Positions 9,267 through 16,501 of a stretch of DNA of 64,000 nt are shown piece after piece. The DNA comes from Paenibacillus sp. J5C2022 (GTDB taxonomy: Bacteria; Bacillota; Bacilli; Paenibacillales; Paenibacillaceae), in NCBI RefSeq assembly GCF_025567625.1, contig NZ_JAOQJC010000016.1, forward strand, positions 1 to 64,000, in the 5' to 3' direction. Position numbers and translations under genes: made by a program. The notes beneath the pieces were generated by a model. The model saw only the letters and a list, made by a program, of their open reading frames with translations, was not told the origin of the DNA and searched no databases. Positions within the stretch are counted from its first letter, which is position 1. Each line of letters begins with the position of its first letter.

Positions 9267-9740
9267 ATGGAAAAACTTTATTCTATACAAGAGGTTTCGC
9301 GGATACTTGGGTTGCCGAAGGATACGCTTCGGTATTATGACCGGATTGGGATCGTCTCGCCGTCTCGGAAAGACAACCGGTACCGCAGGTATTCGAAGGA
9401 CGACCTCATAGACTTGATGAATATTCAGATCATGCAGTACGCGGATTTTTCTCTTGATGAAATGCGGGGGAAATTAGGTTTCCGAAAGATGGAAAATATT
9501 GACCCTGATTACTGCGAAGAGATTGCTGCGTTCCTCGATGCCAAGAATGCAGAAACGCGCAAGAAGATTGCCCATCTAGAAATGGTCAGTCAACTGCTCA
9601 ACAGAGCAGCCGAAACGCTAAGAGACTTTAATGACGAAAGCGACCAACAGTTGGCAGAATTTGTCCGCAAAATTTTCAAGGATATCAGAAAGAATGAAGC
9701 GGAAATTTCCAAGAAGGGTTGTGATGACCATCAAGGTTAG
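9267..9740 (+). CDS. MerR-family transcriptional regulator
   Basis: 157 residues. The N-terminal winged helix is typical of MerR (YSIQEVSRILGLPKDTLRYYDRIG and an NRYRRYSKDDL wing), followed by a dimerisation coiled coil (about 80-125). No cysteine cluster for metal is visible apart from single Cys residues, so an organic or redox signal is more likely than a metal. The promoter with a 19-bp spacer and a perfect palindrome overlaps the gene start, indicating autoregulation. The predicted transcript would start at or next to the ATG, making it leaderless. The gene overlaps the following membrane-protein gene by 17 nt, so that protein is the probable effector of the regulon. Confidence 0.9.
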   Translation: MEKLYSIQEVSRILGLPKDTLRYYDRIGIVSPSRKDNRYRRYSKDDLIDLMNIQIMQYADFSLDEMRGKLGFRKMENIDPDYCEEIAAFLDAKNAETRKKIAHLEMVSQLLNRAAETLRDFNDESDQQLAEFVRKIFKDIRKNEAEISKKGCDDHQG

Positions 9741-10155
9741 GAATTTTTACTACCTGATTGCAGGCGTTCTTGCAATGCTGTTTGCGGTCACGCATGTATG
9801 GAACGGGCAATCCGTTGTGCTGCCGACGCTCGACATTAAGGCGATATCCATGGAAACCCAGACGGTATTCACTTATGTTTGGCACATAATAACGGCGGAA
9901 AATCTGGTCATCGGCATCGCACTCACTTCCATGTCATTTCAAAGTGATCGATCGAAGATCCGGTTTGCCGCATGGATGATCGTGGCGATTCTGATCATCC
10001 GACTGATGGTCATTCTTAGCGTAACGGCATTGCTTGACATTTCGGCGCTTAATGATACTTTAATTGATTCGATTGCAATCGTAATCTATGTCGCCTTGAT
10101 CATACTGGGCACAAGAATGAAGAAAAAACAGTCTAGTGGTCTGCAGCCACAGTAA
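9724..10155 (+). CDS. Small four-helix membrane protein of unknown function
   Basis: 143 residues from ATG 9724, preceded by AAGAAGGG; the in-frame sequence upstream overlaps merR and lacks a ribosome site. Four hydrophobic segments are visible at about 7-24 (YYLIAGVLAMLFAVTHVW), 44-64, 78-98 and 112-130, and a basic tail (RMKKKQ) marks the cytoplasmic end. I do not recognise the family with certainty. The 17-nt overlap with the MerR gene implies co-transcription and translational coupling, so it is probably induced by whatever the MerR senses. Confidence 0.75.
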   Translation: MTIKVRNFYYLIAGVLAMLFAVTHVWNGQSVVLPTLDIKAISMETQTVFTYVWHIITAENLVIGIALTSMSFQSDRSKIRFAAWMIVAILIIRLMVILSVTALLDISALNDTLIDSIAIVIYVALIILGTRMKKKQSSGLQPQ

Positions 10156-10522
10156 CAGCTAACTCTGCAGACTTGCTCAAAGCAAGTAAGGAATCTCTGC
10201 TCATTCTTGATCGAACATGTTGATCAAAGTTGCACATTCAAACTTGTGTTGCTATCGATTGGGGCAGTGAAACCGATCACGGCGGTAGAGCGCATCGCTG
10301 GCAGCGATGAGGTCAGGGGTTCAGTCCGCGTCAGGGAGTGAATGATACACTCCCTGAAAAGGAAGACGACTTAGCTGTCGGGGTCCCCGCAAAGTAATCG
10401 GAATAGGCTTCGAAGGTTATCGTCACTTTGTGGGGTGTGATCGCGGTAACAATCCGGTAACATGCGGTAAAATTAAAAGTCAGAACACATAAAATAACCA
10501 GAAATAACGTTGTGGGAGTAGT
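10156..10522. other. Intergenic accessory stretch with second tRNA fragment and a hairpin
   Basis: This non-coding interval contains the second tRNA-Ala(GGC)-like fragment (10287-10322). It also holds a perfect 10-bp hairpin, TCAGGGAGTG-AATGATA-CACTCCCTGA (10331-10357), without a T-run on either strand. A 67-codon minus-strand reading frame (10331-10534), beginning with a hydrophobic stretch, lacks a ribosome site. I see no convincing gene. Confidence 0.5.
10287..10322 (+). repeat. Second copy of the 36-nt tRNA-Ala(GGC) segment
   Basis: 36 bases identical to 8948-8983, from the 3' D-stem strand through the anticodon arm (anticodon GGC) to the start of the T loop. Upstream, CGGCGGT looks like a different D loop. 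Downstream, AGTCCGCG does not restore a T stem, so this copy is truncated at both ends. The two copies are direct repeats 1,339 bp apart and bracket the MerR/membrane-protein pair. Confidence 0.75.
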
Positions 10523-10624
10523 GTAAGCAAGCATGAGCCGCGTGGGAAGTCCTTAGAGTTCTTGCAAAAGGCAGGCATTGTGGATAAGGACGGTAAACTT
10601 ACGCCACAATATCAAGAAAAATGA
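10523..10624 (+). pseudogene. 3' remnant of a small gene upstream of the toxin-like ORF
   Basis: A reading frame without a start codon encodes SKHEPRGKSLEFLQKAGI followed by VDKDGKLTPQYQEK and a stop that overlaps the next ATG as ATGA. From memory, short proteins ending in a FLxxAGIxDxxGxLTPxY segment precede ADP-ribosyltransferase-fold toxin genes. I infer that this is the surviving C-terminal third of such a partner gene. Confidence 0.4.
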
Positions 10625-10854
10625 TGTATTCCAATTTGCCGAATTTCGTACTTGGCTTTCATGGCTGCGATAAAGCTGTCGCTGAAAGAATACTACTTCA
10701 AGAGGATAAAATGCGTTCCAGTGACAAAGATTATGACTGGCTTGGTCCTGGAATTTATTTTTGGGAAAACAACCCCGGGTGCGCTATTGACTATGCACGA
10801 ATGCTAAGGGATGCCGACAGAGCTCATAGAAGGATTCGATATTCCATAACATAA
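10621..10854 (+). pseudogene. Truncated ADP-ribosyltransferase-fold toxin-like protein
   Basis: 77 codons encode an N-terminal fragment with LGFHGCD (His14) and DYDWLGPGIYFWENNPG (Tyr46, Glu49), followed by an RALxxA-like helix. The spaced HG, GxGxYxWE pattern resembles the NAD-binding half of PARP/ART-like toxins. From memory such proteins run to about 170-230 residues, and this one stops after about a third. The ATG overlaps the stop of the preceding remnant, as in a coupled two-gene module. It ends directly in front of a terminator. It is probably a dead relic; the functional reading is inference. Confidence 0.45.
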
Positions 10855-10855
10855 G

Positions 10856-10887
10856 AAAAGCCACTTCAACTGAAAGGGCTTTTTTTG
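10856..10887 (+). terminator. Terminator after toxin-like remnant
   Basis: AAAAGCC (10856-10862) pairs with GGCTTTT (10877-10883) across a 14-nt loop and continues as a seven-T run. Further on, 10963-10998 is a perfect 14-bp inverted repeat (ATCAAAAACACGAC and GTCGTGTTTTTGAT) with an 8-nt loop. It could terminate transcription in both directions. Nothing else is seen between here and 11121. Confidence 0.7.
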
Positions 10888-10962
10888 CTTATTCATTAAT
10901 AGAATTGGAGGGAGATCTGTTTCGGTGAATAGGCATCTTGAGCAGGTTATATCGATTATGAT

Positions 10963-10998
10963 ATCAAAAACACGACCAATGAAAGTCGTGTTTTTGAT
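10963..10998. terminator. Bidirectional terminator-like 14-bp hairpin
   Basis: A perfect 14-bp stem around CAATGAAA. The A-rich 5' arm and T-rich 3' arm would give a U-tract on either transcript. It lies between the plus-strand toxin remnant and the minus-strand hydrolase gene, where converging transcription would need to be stopped. Confidence 0.5.
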
Positions 10999-11121
10999 TT
11001 TGTAGCATTCGGGGCCGAAGCCTAAGCGGAGGGAACTGAGTATTACTTCGCGCTTGACTATGGAGAGCGGATGTTCATCGTTCTCAGCTCCCGCCTACGA
11101 CACAGAAGCGATTACAACGTT

Positions 11122-12531
11122 CTAATGTATGGTTAAGTTGATTTCAGGATGGTCCTCCTGAATTTCCTTAATTTTATTATCATTAATTCCCTTTAAATGT
11201 TTATCAAAGAAGCCAAGTGCCATTTCGTTAATCAATTGATAAATCGCATTTACATCTGCGCCTGCTTCATTAATGATCGGTGAAACTGCTGCTAAGTCTG
11301 TAAAACTGCCATGATTGGTTTTAGGAATCAACGTTGTGTACACACCAGGCTTTTCAATTGTTTTATTTCTCAAATAGGATTCCACAAACAATTCATCCCT
11401 GTTTCCTGGTTCCTGACTGTTCGCCTCCTCCATGAACTTGATAGAAGCCTCGGCATTCATCAGCATAAACGGCTTTCCGGGACCATCTTTCGGCATAGGA
11501 TCGCCATACAATCCGCCATCCATATCAATAGCGGCCTTTATTCTATTATCCTTTACCAACATTTGAGCGGAAGTGGCGCCGCCAAAAGAATGACCTAACA
11601 TACCAATATGATCATAGTCTATTAACGCAGCAATTGGCTTAAATTTGTTATCAAAATCAGCTTTGATTACTTCATCTAAAACAAAAGCGGCATCCTGTTC
11701 CCAAAGCTTAATCCGATTGTTTAAAAAAGTGATTGTGTTTTCAATGGGTGTAAAATCAACCTGATCCCCATCCGGGAAAACCGTTGTTGCCGCGTCGCCG
11801 GTAAAGTTAAGCGCAACGATTACATAACCGTGACTCGCCAACTCCTCCAACTGGAAGGTGTTTTGTTGACTATATAGGCTCATTCCATGCGCAAATAAAA
11901 GAAGTGGAAATTTTTCTGTTGCTTGTAATGGTGTGGCATTTGTAAACGAATGTGTTTTTGTCAATCCCAAATGAGTTGTTGCGATATAGGGGAATCCCTG
12001 TGTAACTGATAATTGTTTAGTTAATGCATCGATATTTTCATAGTAAGGAGCAGGAGTGCCCGAGTCCTTTTCAGCTGGATAATAAACCTGTACCATCAAT
12101 TCACGATAGACTTGACTATTTGGAACGACAAATTCTTTTCTATTCTGATCGATAAGATGAAATGCTTGAGTCCCTACCGCATACTCGCCAGTAGGCTTTG
12201 GAAAGGTGAGAATGGGAAATAGCATTGGTAATATAACTATGGCAGTAGCCGCTGCAACAATACCTGCCCCTTTTAATAGTTGCACTTCCCTTTTTTTGGA
12301 TACCATTGTGTTACCGGGTTTGATAAAAACCTGGAGTGTTAAAAGCAGTAACACAAAATACGAAGGTATCATGCGCCAGTTTGCCCCGATTGCAATAATA
12401 GTTGCCAATAAAAATAAATAATTAACCGATAAAATGGCGACATTATACTTTGTTAAACCACGTTGCTTATAAAACAAAAAAATGCTTGATAATACCAGTA
12501 TAGCGACAAAAATAATCTCAAAGTTTCTCAT
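11122..12531 (-). CDS. Membrane-anchored alpha/beta-hydrolase (PAF-acetylhydrolase/dienelactone-hydrolase-like)
   Basis: 469 residues from ATG 12531, which has GGAG 8 nt upstream; an earlier in-frame start at 12612 would run through the operator. The first ~125 residues hold four membrane helices. The catalytic domain follows: LLLFAHGMS (oxyanion loop), GMLGHSFGGATS with nucleophile Ser315, and TNHGSFTD with His407. The order resembles platelet-activating-factor acetylhydrolase-like esterases that carry an N-terminal membrane part. The substrate is unknown. The gene is downstream of, and codirectional with, a TetR gene. Palindromes of the same type precede both genes, so TetR probably represses it. 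The pair is visibly more AT-rich than its surroundings, suggesting transfer. Confidence 0.82.
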   Translation of the reverse strand: MRNFEIIFVAILVLSSIFLFYKQRGLTKYNVAILSVNYLFLLATIIAIGANWRMIPSYFVLLLLTLQVFIKPGNTMVSKKREVQLLKGAGIVAAATAIVILPMLFPILTFPKPTGEYAVGTQAFHLIDQNRKEFVVPNSQVYRELMVQVYYPAEKDSGTPAPYYENIDALTKQLSVTQGFPYIATTHLGLTKTHSFTNATPLQATEKFPLLLFAHGMSLYSQQNTFQLEELASHGYVIVALNFTGDAATTVFPDGDQVDFTPIENTITFLNNRIKLWEQDAAFVLDEVIKADFDNKFKPIAALIDYDHIGMLGHSFGGATSAQMLVKDNRIKAAIDMDGGLYGDPMPKDGPGKPFMLMNAEASIKFMEEANSQEPGNRDELFVESYLRNKTIEKPGVYTTLIPKTNHGSFTDLAAVSPIINEAGADVNAIYQLINEMALGFFDKHLKGINDNKIKEIQEDHPEINLTIH

Positions 12532-12585
12532 AATAGAAGCTCCATTCCACATACATACGATTGAATGTATATGATTAAATTTTTT

Positions 12586-12603
12586 TACATTCAAATGAAT
12601 GTA
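12586..12603 (-). promoter_or_regulatory. TetR operator and promoter of the hydrolase gene
   Basis: TACATTCAAATGAATGTA pairs TACATTC with GAATGTA around AAAT. On the minus strand it supplies a -35 TTGAAT, and 17 nt further is TATACA as the -10. A weaker related site (ATACGATTGAATGTAT) overlaps that -10. The half-site ACATT/AATGT is shared with the palindrome in front of the tetR gene. Confidence 0.65.
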
Positions 12604-12615
12604 AATAGTCAAAAT

Positions 12616-12640
12616 AATAAACTACATGGAGTAGTTTATT
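12616..12640 (-). terminator. Hairpin at the end of the tetR gene
   Basis: Perfect 10-bp stem AATAAACTAC / GTAGTTTATT with a 5-nt loop, overlapping the tetR stop codon. The T-rich sequence following on the minus strand (TTATTATTTT) is compatible with termination between tetR and the hydrolase gene. Confidence 0.55.
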
Positions 12641-13280
12641 GTTCTTGGGCACTATCAAACAGCTCTAGAAAGATAACTTTCAATTCATTGTTGACAATTG
12701 GCATGCCAATTCCTTCAAACATCAAGCCGATATGTTCAATTTTTAGAACAAATTCCTCTCGGCTTACGTGAAAAATTCCCGGATTCATCCAAATATCAAA
12801 AAGCATTGTAAAGCTTTCTGCTGTTTGCTTTGGATAAGCAACCTGGATCGAACCGTCTTGAATACCATCTTCAATGATTTTTTGAATGCCTGGCGCAACT
12901 ACTCTCATACCTTCTGTGATACGGCTAAAAACAAAATCAGCTGAATTCATTTTGCGAGAAGCGCTTGACAGGTCACCGTTTTTTATACTTTGTTTGATCG
13001 AGTACGAAATTCCTTTTCTTAAACGATCCAGCGCATTCAGGTTTTCTAAATCGTTAATTTCATTAAAAACATGATGTTCCATTAACATCTCTTTGGTGAT
13101 GGACTGAATGAGATCTGAGATTGTTTTGAAATGATGATAGAAAGCACCTCGAGTAATGTCTCCTACATCATCTACAATATCTTGAACCGTTACATTGCTC
13201 CAGCCATTCAGCGTAAATAATCTAACAGCAGATTCCATAATTCTCTTTCGTGTAATTTCCGGAAATTTGTTTCTGGCCAT
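12636..13280 (-). CDS. TetR-family transcriptional regulator
   Basis: 214 residues from ATG 13280, which follows AGGAG; upstream in-frame codons cross the operator and are not used. The N-terminal TetR helix-turn-helix reads RKRIMESAVRLFTLNGW, then VTVQDIVDDVGDITRGAFYHHF, with the usual YHHF at the end of the recognition helix. The C-terminal ligand domain is unassigned. A perfect 16-bp palindrome lies 16 nt upstream of the start, indicating autorepression. The same half-sites precede the hydrolase gene, its probable target. Confidence 0.9.
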   Translation of the reverse strand: MARNKFPEITRKRIMESAVRLFTLNGWSNVTVQDIVDDVGDITRGAFYHHFKTISDLIQSITKEMLMEHHVFNEINDLENLNALDRLRKGISYSIKQSIKNGDLSSASRKMNSADFVFSRITEGMRVVAPGIQKIIEDGIQDGSIQVAYPKQTAESFTMLFDIWMNPGIFHVSREEFVLKIEHIGLMFEGIGMPIVNNELKVIFLELFDSAQEQ

Positions 13281-13296
13281 TTCAATTCTCCTACAC

Positions 13297-13312
13297 ATAC
13301 ATTTAAATGTAT
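13297..13312 (-). promoter_or_regulatory. TetR autoregulatory operator
   Basis: ATACATTTAAATGTAT is a perfect 16-bp palindrome immediately upstream of the tetR ribosome site. Its core ACATTTAAATGT resembles the operator in front of the hydrolase gene. Confidence 0.75.
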
Positions 13313-13378
13313 CTAAAATGATAAACGAAGCCATATGATATGTCAACATTGGCCATTCTCATTACTAAACGGCAGTGA

Positions 13379-14185
13379 TTAATCCATCCGCATTCCATCG
13401 GAATGCGCTTGTTTCTTGTATTCGCTCGGCGAGAGCTGGAAGCGTGAACGAAACAAGCGGTTGAAATGTGTGTAATGTGCGAAGCCGCATTGGTATGCGA
13501 TTTCTTGCAGTGTCATGCCGGGGATGAGCATACGCTCCTTGGCGATTGACAGGCGGACATCGATCATATAGTCCATCACGGATTGACCAAAGGCTTCCTT
13601 GAATAGTTGAGAGGCACGCGACACGCTTAAGCCCACCGCGGCGGCGATATCAGGCAGTGTACGAGACTCGGTGGCGTGCTTCTCGATAAAAAATTTCATA
13701 CGGTTGGCGATCGAAGATTCATAGGACATGTCGCTATCCTCATTGGCGAGCAAACGTTTGACATGGAGCAGCAAGCATCGGGTCAGATAAGTGGAAATAT
13801 CTGGTTCGGTATTGCACATGCTTTGCTTTTCATAAATAAGATGCTTCCAAATCGAGATGAGCATATCGTTTATGCCGATATGCTGGCAGACAACAGATCC
13901 CTTGTCCGACCACCACTGCGCGATCCAATTATCGGCGGGATCGATGCTGAGGTAGTAGTCGGCGCAAGGCGCCTTGTCGTTCCCCTTAATATCCAACTGG
14001 TAGCTGTCGTCAGGCGAACAAAGCAGCAAATTGCCGGGACGAATCATGTATGGCGTATCTCCGACTTCCACCACGCAAAAGCCTTCGGTTTGCAATCGCA
14101 GCAAGTAGAAGGGGATGGCGCCTTTTTTACGGAAAAAAACTCGTGTATGCCGGGAGTAGCCGACACTGAGGATGGACATGCCCAT
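13379..14185 (-). CDS. AraC-family transcriptional regulator (cupin sensor)
   Basis: 268 residues. The N-terminal cupin-like sugar-sensing part (about 15-110) includes GFCVVEVGDTPYMIRPGNL and LLLCSPDDSYQL. The C-terminal AraC domain (about 165-262) has two helix-turn-helices: LPDIAAAVGLSVSRASQLFKEAFG, then TLQEIAYQCGFAHYTHFNRLF with the final LSPSEYKK. ATG 14185 or 14179 are both possible, as no strong ribosome site discriminates them. The gene is divergent from the isomerase/oxidoreductase operon. The gap contains an 8-bp direct repeat with 21-bp spacing next to that operon's promoter, so it most likely activates that operon. A minus-strand promoter TTTACA-18-TAAAAT fits this gene. Confidence 0.9.
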   Translation of the reverse strand: MGMSILSVGYSRHTRVFFRKKGAIPFYLLRLQTEGFCVVEVGDTPYMIRPGNLLLCSPDDSYQLDIKGNDKAPCADYYLSIDPADNWIAQWWSDKGSVVCQHIGINDMLISIWKHLIYEKQSMCNTEPDISTYLTRCLLLHVKRLLANEDSDMSYESSIANRMKFFIEKHATESRTLPDIAAAVGLSVSRASQLFKEAFGQSVMDYMIDVRLSIAKERMLIPGMTLQEIAYQCGFAHYTHFNRLFRSRFQLSPSEYKKQAHSDGMRMD

Positions 14186-14303
14186 CGCCCCGCTTTCTTG
14201 TCAGAACGTAAAATACGTGAACTAGCAGTTTCGTTTCCAATATTTTAATCTTACTTCTGTCATGATGTAAAGTGATAGTCAGTTTAAGTTGCTATCGTAT
14301 AAT

Positions 14304-14359
14304 AAGTAAACTTTTTCGGCAATGAAGTAAACGACATTTATTGGGGAATTGGCTATACT
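14304..14359 (+). promoter_or_regulatory. AraC-type direct repeats and promoter of the isomerase operon
   Basis: AAGTAAAC occurs at 14304-14311 and again at 14325-14332, a 21-bp period (two helical turns), as for AraC-family half-sites. The second copy overlaps a poor -35 (ACGACA, 14331-14336). A good -10 (TATACT, 14354-14359) lies 17 bp further. This is the class II activator geometry. A TATAAT at 14298-14303 is an alternative -10. Confidence 0.6.
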
Positions 14360-14406
14360 GGGAACCGATAACTCATTCCTATTGAAGATGACGGGGGTTG
14401 GAAGGG

Positions 14407-15180
14407 ATGCAAAGTAAGTTAGCGGTTCAGCTTTACACGCTTAGAGAGGCATGCAGTTCCGATTTTCATCAAGTTTTGCGCGACTTGAAAGCAATGGGCT
14501 GGGGAGGCGTTCAACTCGCCGGTTATCATGGTCATGCCCCGGCAGAGCTCGCTGCTTTTATTCAGGAAACCGGATTGCAGGTGGCAGGCATGCATGTCAG
14601 CCTGGGGCGCATCAAGCATGAGCTTGAAGAGCTGGTTCATGAGGCGGGGTTATTTGGGACTCGCGATATCATTTGTCCTTCTTTGCCGGTTGAGATGCGC
14701 AATGAAGCAGGCTATCGCGAAGCGAGAGAGCTGTTGAACAAGGCTGCAGAAGCGGTCAAGCCTACAGGAATCCGCATTAGCTACCACAATCACTCTTTTG
14801 AATTTGAGGAGACGGTGGATGGTCAGTTTGCGCTTGAATATATGCTGAAACCATCCGCGGATAATTTGGTGCTGGCCGAATTGGATGTGTTCTGGGTGAA
14901 GAAAGCCGGGCAGGAGATTGAGCACTTCATCGCGTTATACGCGAACCGGATGCCAATTATTCATCTGAAGGATATGACGGCGGATGACAGGAGAACCTTT
15001 GCTCCCATCGGCAGCGGGATCATCGATTTTACGCCGATTTTGCACTGGGGCGAACAGAATGGCATTGAATGGTACGTAGTTGAACAGGATGAATGCGACA
15101 GCGATCCGATGGCATGCGTCGCAAGCAGCTATCGTTATCTGGCAGCGCTGATCTCCGGGATGGGGGCGAAGGTAGGATGA
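14407..15180 (+). CDS. Sugar phosphate isomerase/epimerase (xylose-isomerase-like TIM barrel)
   Basis: 257 residues from ATG 14407 (an in-frame TTG lies at 14398). It begins LAVQLYTLREA, the typical first strand of the AP-endonuclease-2 fold. Further motifs are GWGGVQLAGYHGH, a metal-ligand strand RISYHNHSFEFEE (Glu and His), LAELDVFWVKKAG (Glu/Asp ligands) and IIHLKDM near the C-terminus. Members isomerise or epimerise sugars, inositols or keto-sugars, often beside Gfo/Idh/MocA dehydrogenases. Its stop overlaps the next start (ATGA), so the two are translationally coupled. The exact substrate cannot be told. Confidence 0.88.
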   Translation: MQSKLAVQLYTLREACSSDFHQVLRDLKAMGWGGVQLAGYHGHAPAELAAFIQETGLQVAGMHVSLGRIKHELEELVHEAGLFGTRDIICPSLPVEMRNEAGYREARELLNKAAEAVKPTGIRISYHNHSFEFEETVDGQFALEYMLKPSADNLVLAELDVFWVKKAGQEIEHFIALYANRMPIIHLKDMTADDRRTFAPIGSGIIDFTPILHWGEQNGIEWYVVEQDECDSDPMACVASSYRYLAALISGMGAKVG

Positions 15181-16241
15181 GTGGAAAGATTAGAATGGGC
15201 ATCGTTGGAGCAGGGAATATATTTCGGGGATCGCACTTGCAGCCGCTGCTGGATCACCCGGAGGTGGAAATCGTTGCTATATGCGATGTCAATGGTGAGC
15301 GGGCGGAAAAGACGGCGCGAGACAACGGCATAGCCGACTACTATACGGATTACCATGAAATGCTAATGCGCGGCGATATCGATGCGGTCGATATTTGCAC
15401 CTCCAATCTGTATCATTCGGAAGTGGCGATCGCTGCTTTGAAGGCAGGCAAGCATGTATTCTGCGAGAAACCGGATGCCGTCAATCCGGAAGAGGCGCAA
15501 AAAATGGCCAATGCGGCCGAAGAAAGCGGCAAAGTCATGATGACAATGCGCAATAATCGGTTCACCCCGGCGGCAAAATACTTGAGGCGTTTCATAGAAG
15601 AAGGTCATATGGGCGAAATATATACCGGCCGCTGCGGCTGGATACGCCGCCGCGGCATCCCGGGCAAGGGCGGCTGGTTTACGACAAAAGAGCTGTCTGG
15701 CGGCGGTCCGCTGATCGATCTTGGCGTGCATTTTATCGATTTGACAATGTGGCTGATGAACAACCCGAAGCCGGTTACCGTCAGCGGCGCGACCTATACG
15801 AAATTCGCCAACAATGAAATCGCCGACTCCGTACACAGCGGCTTTGGCGAAAAGCAGGAGAACGGCACGTTTGACGTAGAAGATTTGGCAACTGGCTTTA
15901 TCCGTTTTGACGGTGGCGCCACGCTTCAAATCGAATTCAGCTGGGCCTCCAATATCGGCGAAGAAATGAGTTTTATTGAGTTGCGCGGGACGAAAGCAGG
16001 TTTCCGCCTGAAAAACGGCGAGGTGGAGGTGTTCTCGGAGTCGGCAGGCCAGCTGACGAACGTAAAACCGGTTATGAAAGGCACGCCGCCGCCGCCGCAT
16101 GGCGAGCATTTGAAACATTTTATTGATGTCGTGCAAAGACGGGCCGAGCCGACGATTACGCCGGCGCACGGCGTAGAAATGATCAAAATTTTGTCTGCTA
16201 TATATAAATCCGCCGATACAGGACGGGAAGTTGTGTTGTAG
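15177..16241 (+). CDS. Gfo/Idh/MocA-family NAD(P)-dependent oxidoreductase
   Basis: 354 residues from ATG 15177, which overlaps the upstream TGA; the longer frame from 15093 lies inside the isomerase gene. The Rossmann motif is MGIVGAGNIFRGSH (residues 7-20), then DICTSNLYHSEVAIAALKAGKHVFCEKP with the catalytic-domain EKP lysine. The C-terminal domain has GGGPLIDLGVHFIDLTMWL (the conserved Asp/His). Such enzymes oxidise sugar or inositol hydroxyls. Together with the isomerase it probably converts an imported sugar through a keto intermediate. A strong terminator follows. Confidence 0.9.
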   Translation: MSGKIRMGIVGAGNIFRGSHLQPLLDHPEVEIVAICDVNGERAEKTARDNGIADYYTDYHEMLMRGDIDAVDICTSNLYHSEVAIAALKAGKHVFCEKPDAVNPEEAQKMANAAEESGKVMMTMRNNRFTPAAKYLRRFIEEGHMGEIYTGRCGWIRRRGIPGKGGWFTTKELSGGGPLIDLGVHFIDLTMWLMNNPKPVTVSGATYTKFANNEIADSVHSGFGEKQENGTFDVEDLATGFIRFDGGATLQIEFSWASNIGEEMSFIELRGTKAGFRLKNGEVEVFSESAGQLTNVKPVMKGTPPPPHGEHLKHFIDVVQRRAEPTITPAHGVEMIKILSAIYKSADTGREVVL

Positions 16242-16330
16242 CAGCTATATGGTCGTGGCCAGATTGTTAATAATACCACATTGACCGATATCTATCGGGA
16301 AATGAGTGCCGCTGAAAAGGTTGAAAATGA

Positions 16331-16380
16331 AAAAAGATCGCCGATCGAACCTGTTTGTCCAGGTGATTGGCGATCTTTTT
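16331..16380 (+). terminator. Terminator of the isomerase/oxidoreductase operon
   Basis: Perfect 12-bp stem AAAAAGATCGCC (16331-16342) with GGCGATCTTTTT (16369-16380), with a 26-nt loop. An open reading frame across it (16306-16557) is an artefact of this structure. Confidence 0.85.
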
Positions 16381-16501
16381 GGCGTTCTGGCAGATGGCAG
16401 TCATGAATTCCTGCTTAGGCTTAGAACGAAGCGTACGAACACCGATATAAACGAGGATCTAATATTATTACCTGACCGACATAAGCATTATCCATACCTG
16501 A

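Noticed and set aside
9267..9740. Metal-sensing MerR (CueR/ZntR type)
   Set aside because: The metal-binding cysteine pattern of those proteins is not seen and the operator looks like the AdhR type.
10331..10534. 67-codon minus-strand ORF with a hydrophobic N-terminus
   Set aside because: No ribosome site, its end is a hairpin arm and the opposite strand carries the toxin-partner remnant; kept only as a possibility.
15363..16169. 268-codon minus-strand ORF opposite the Gfo/Idh/MocA gene
   Set aside because: Arg/His-rich, no family features, entirely antisense to a well-supported gene.
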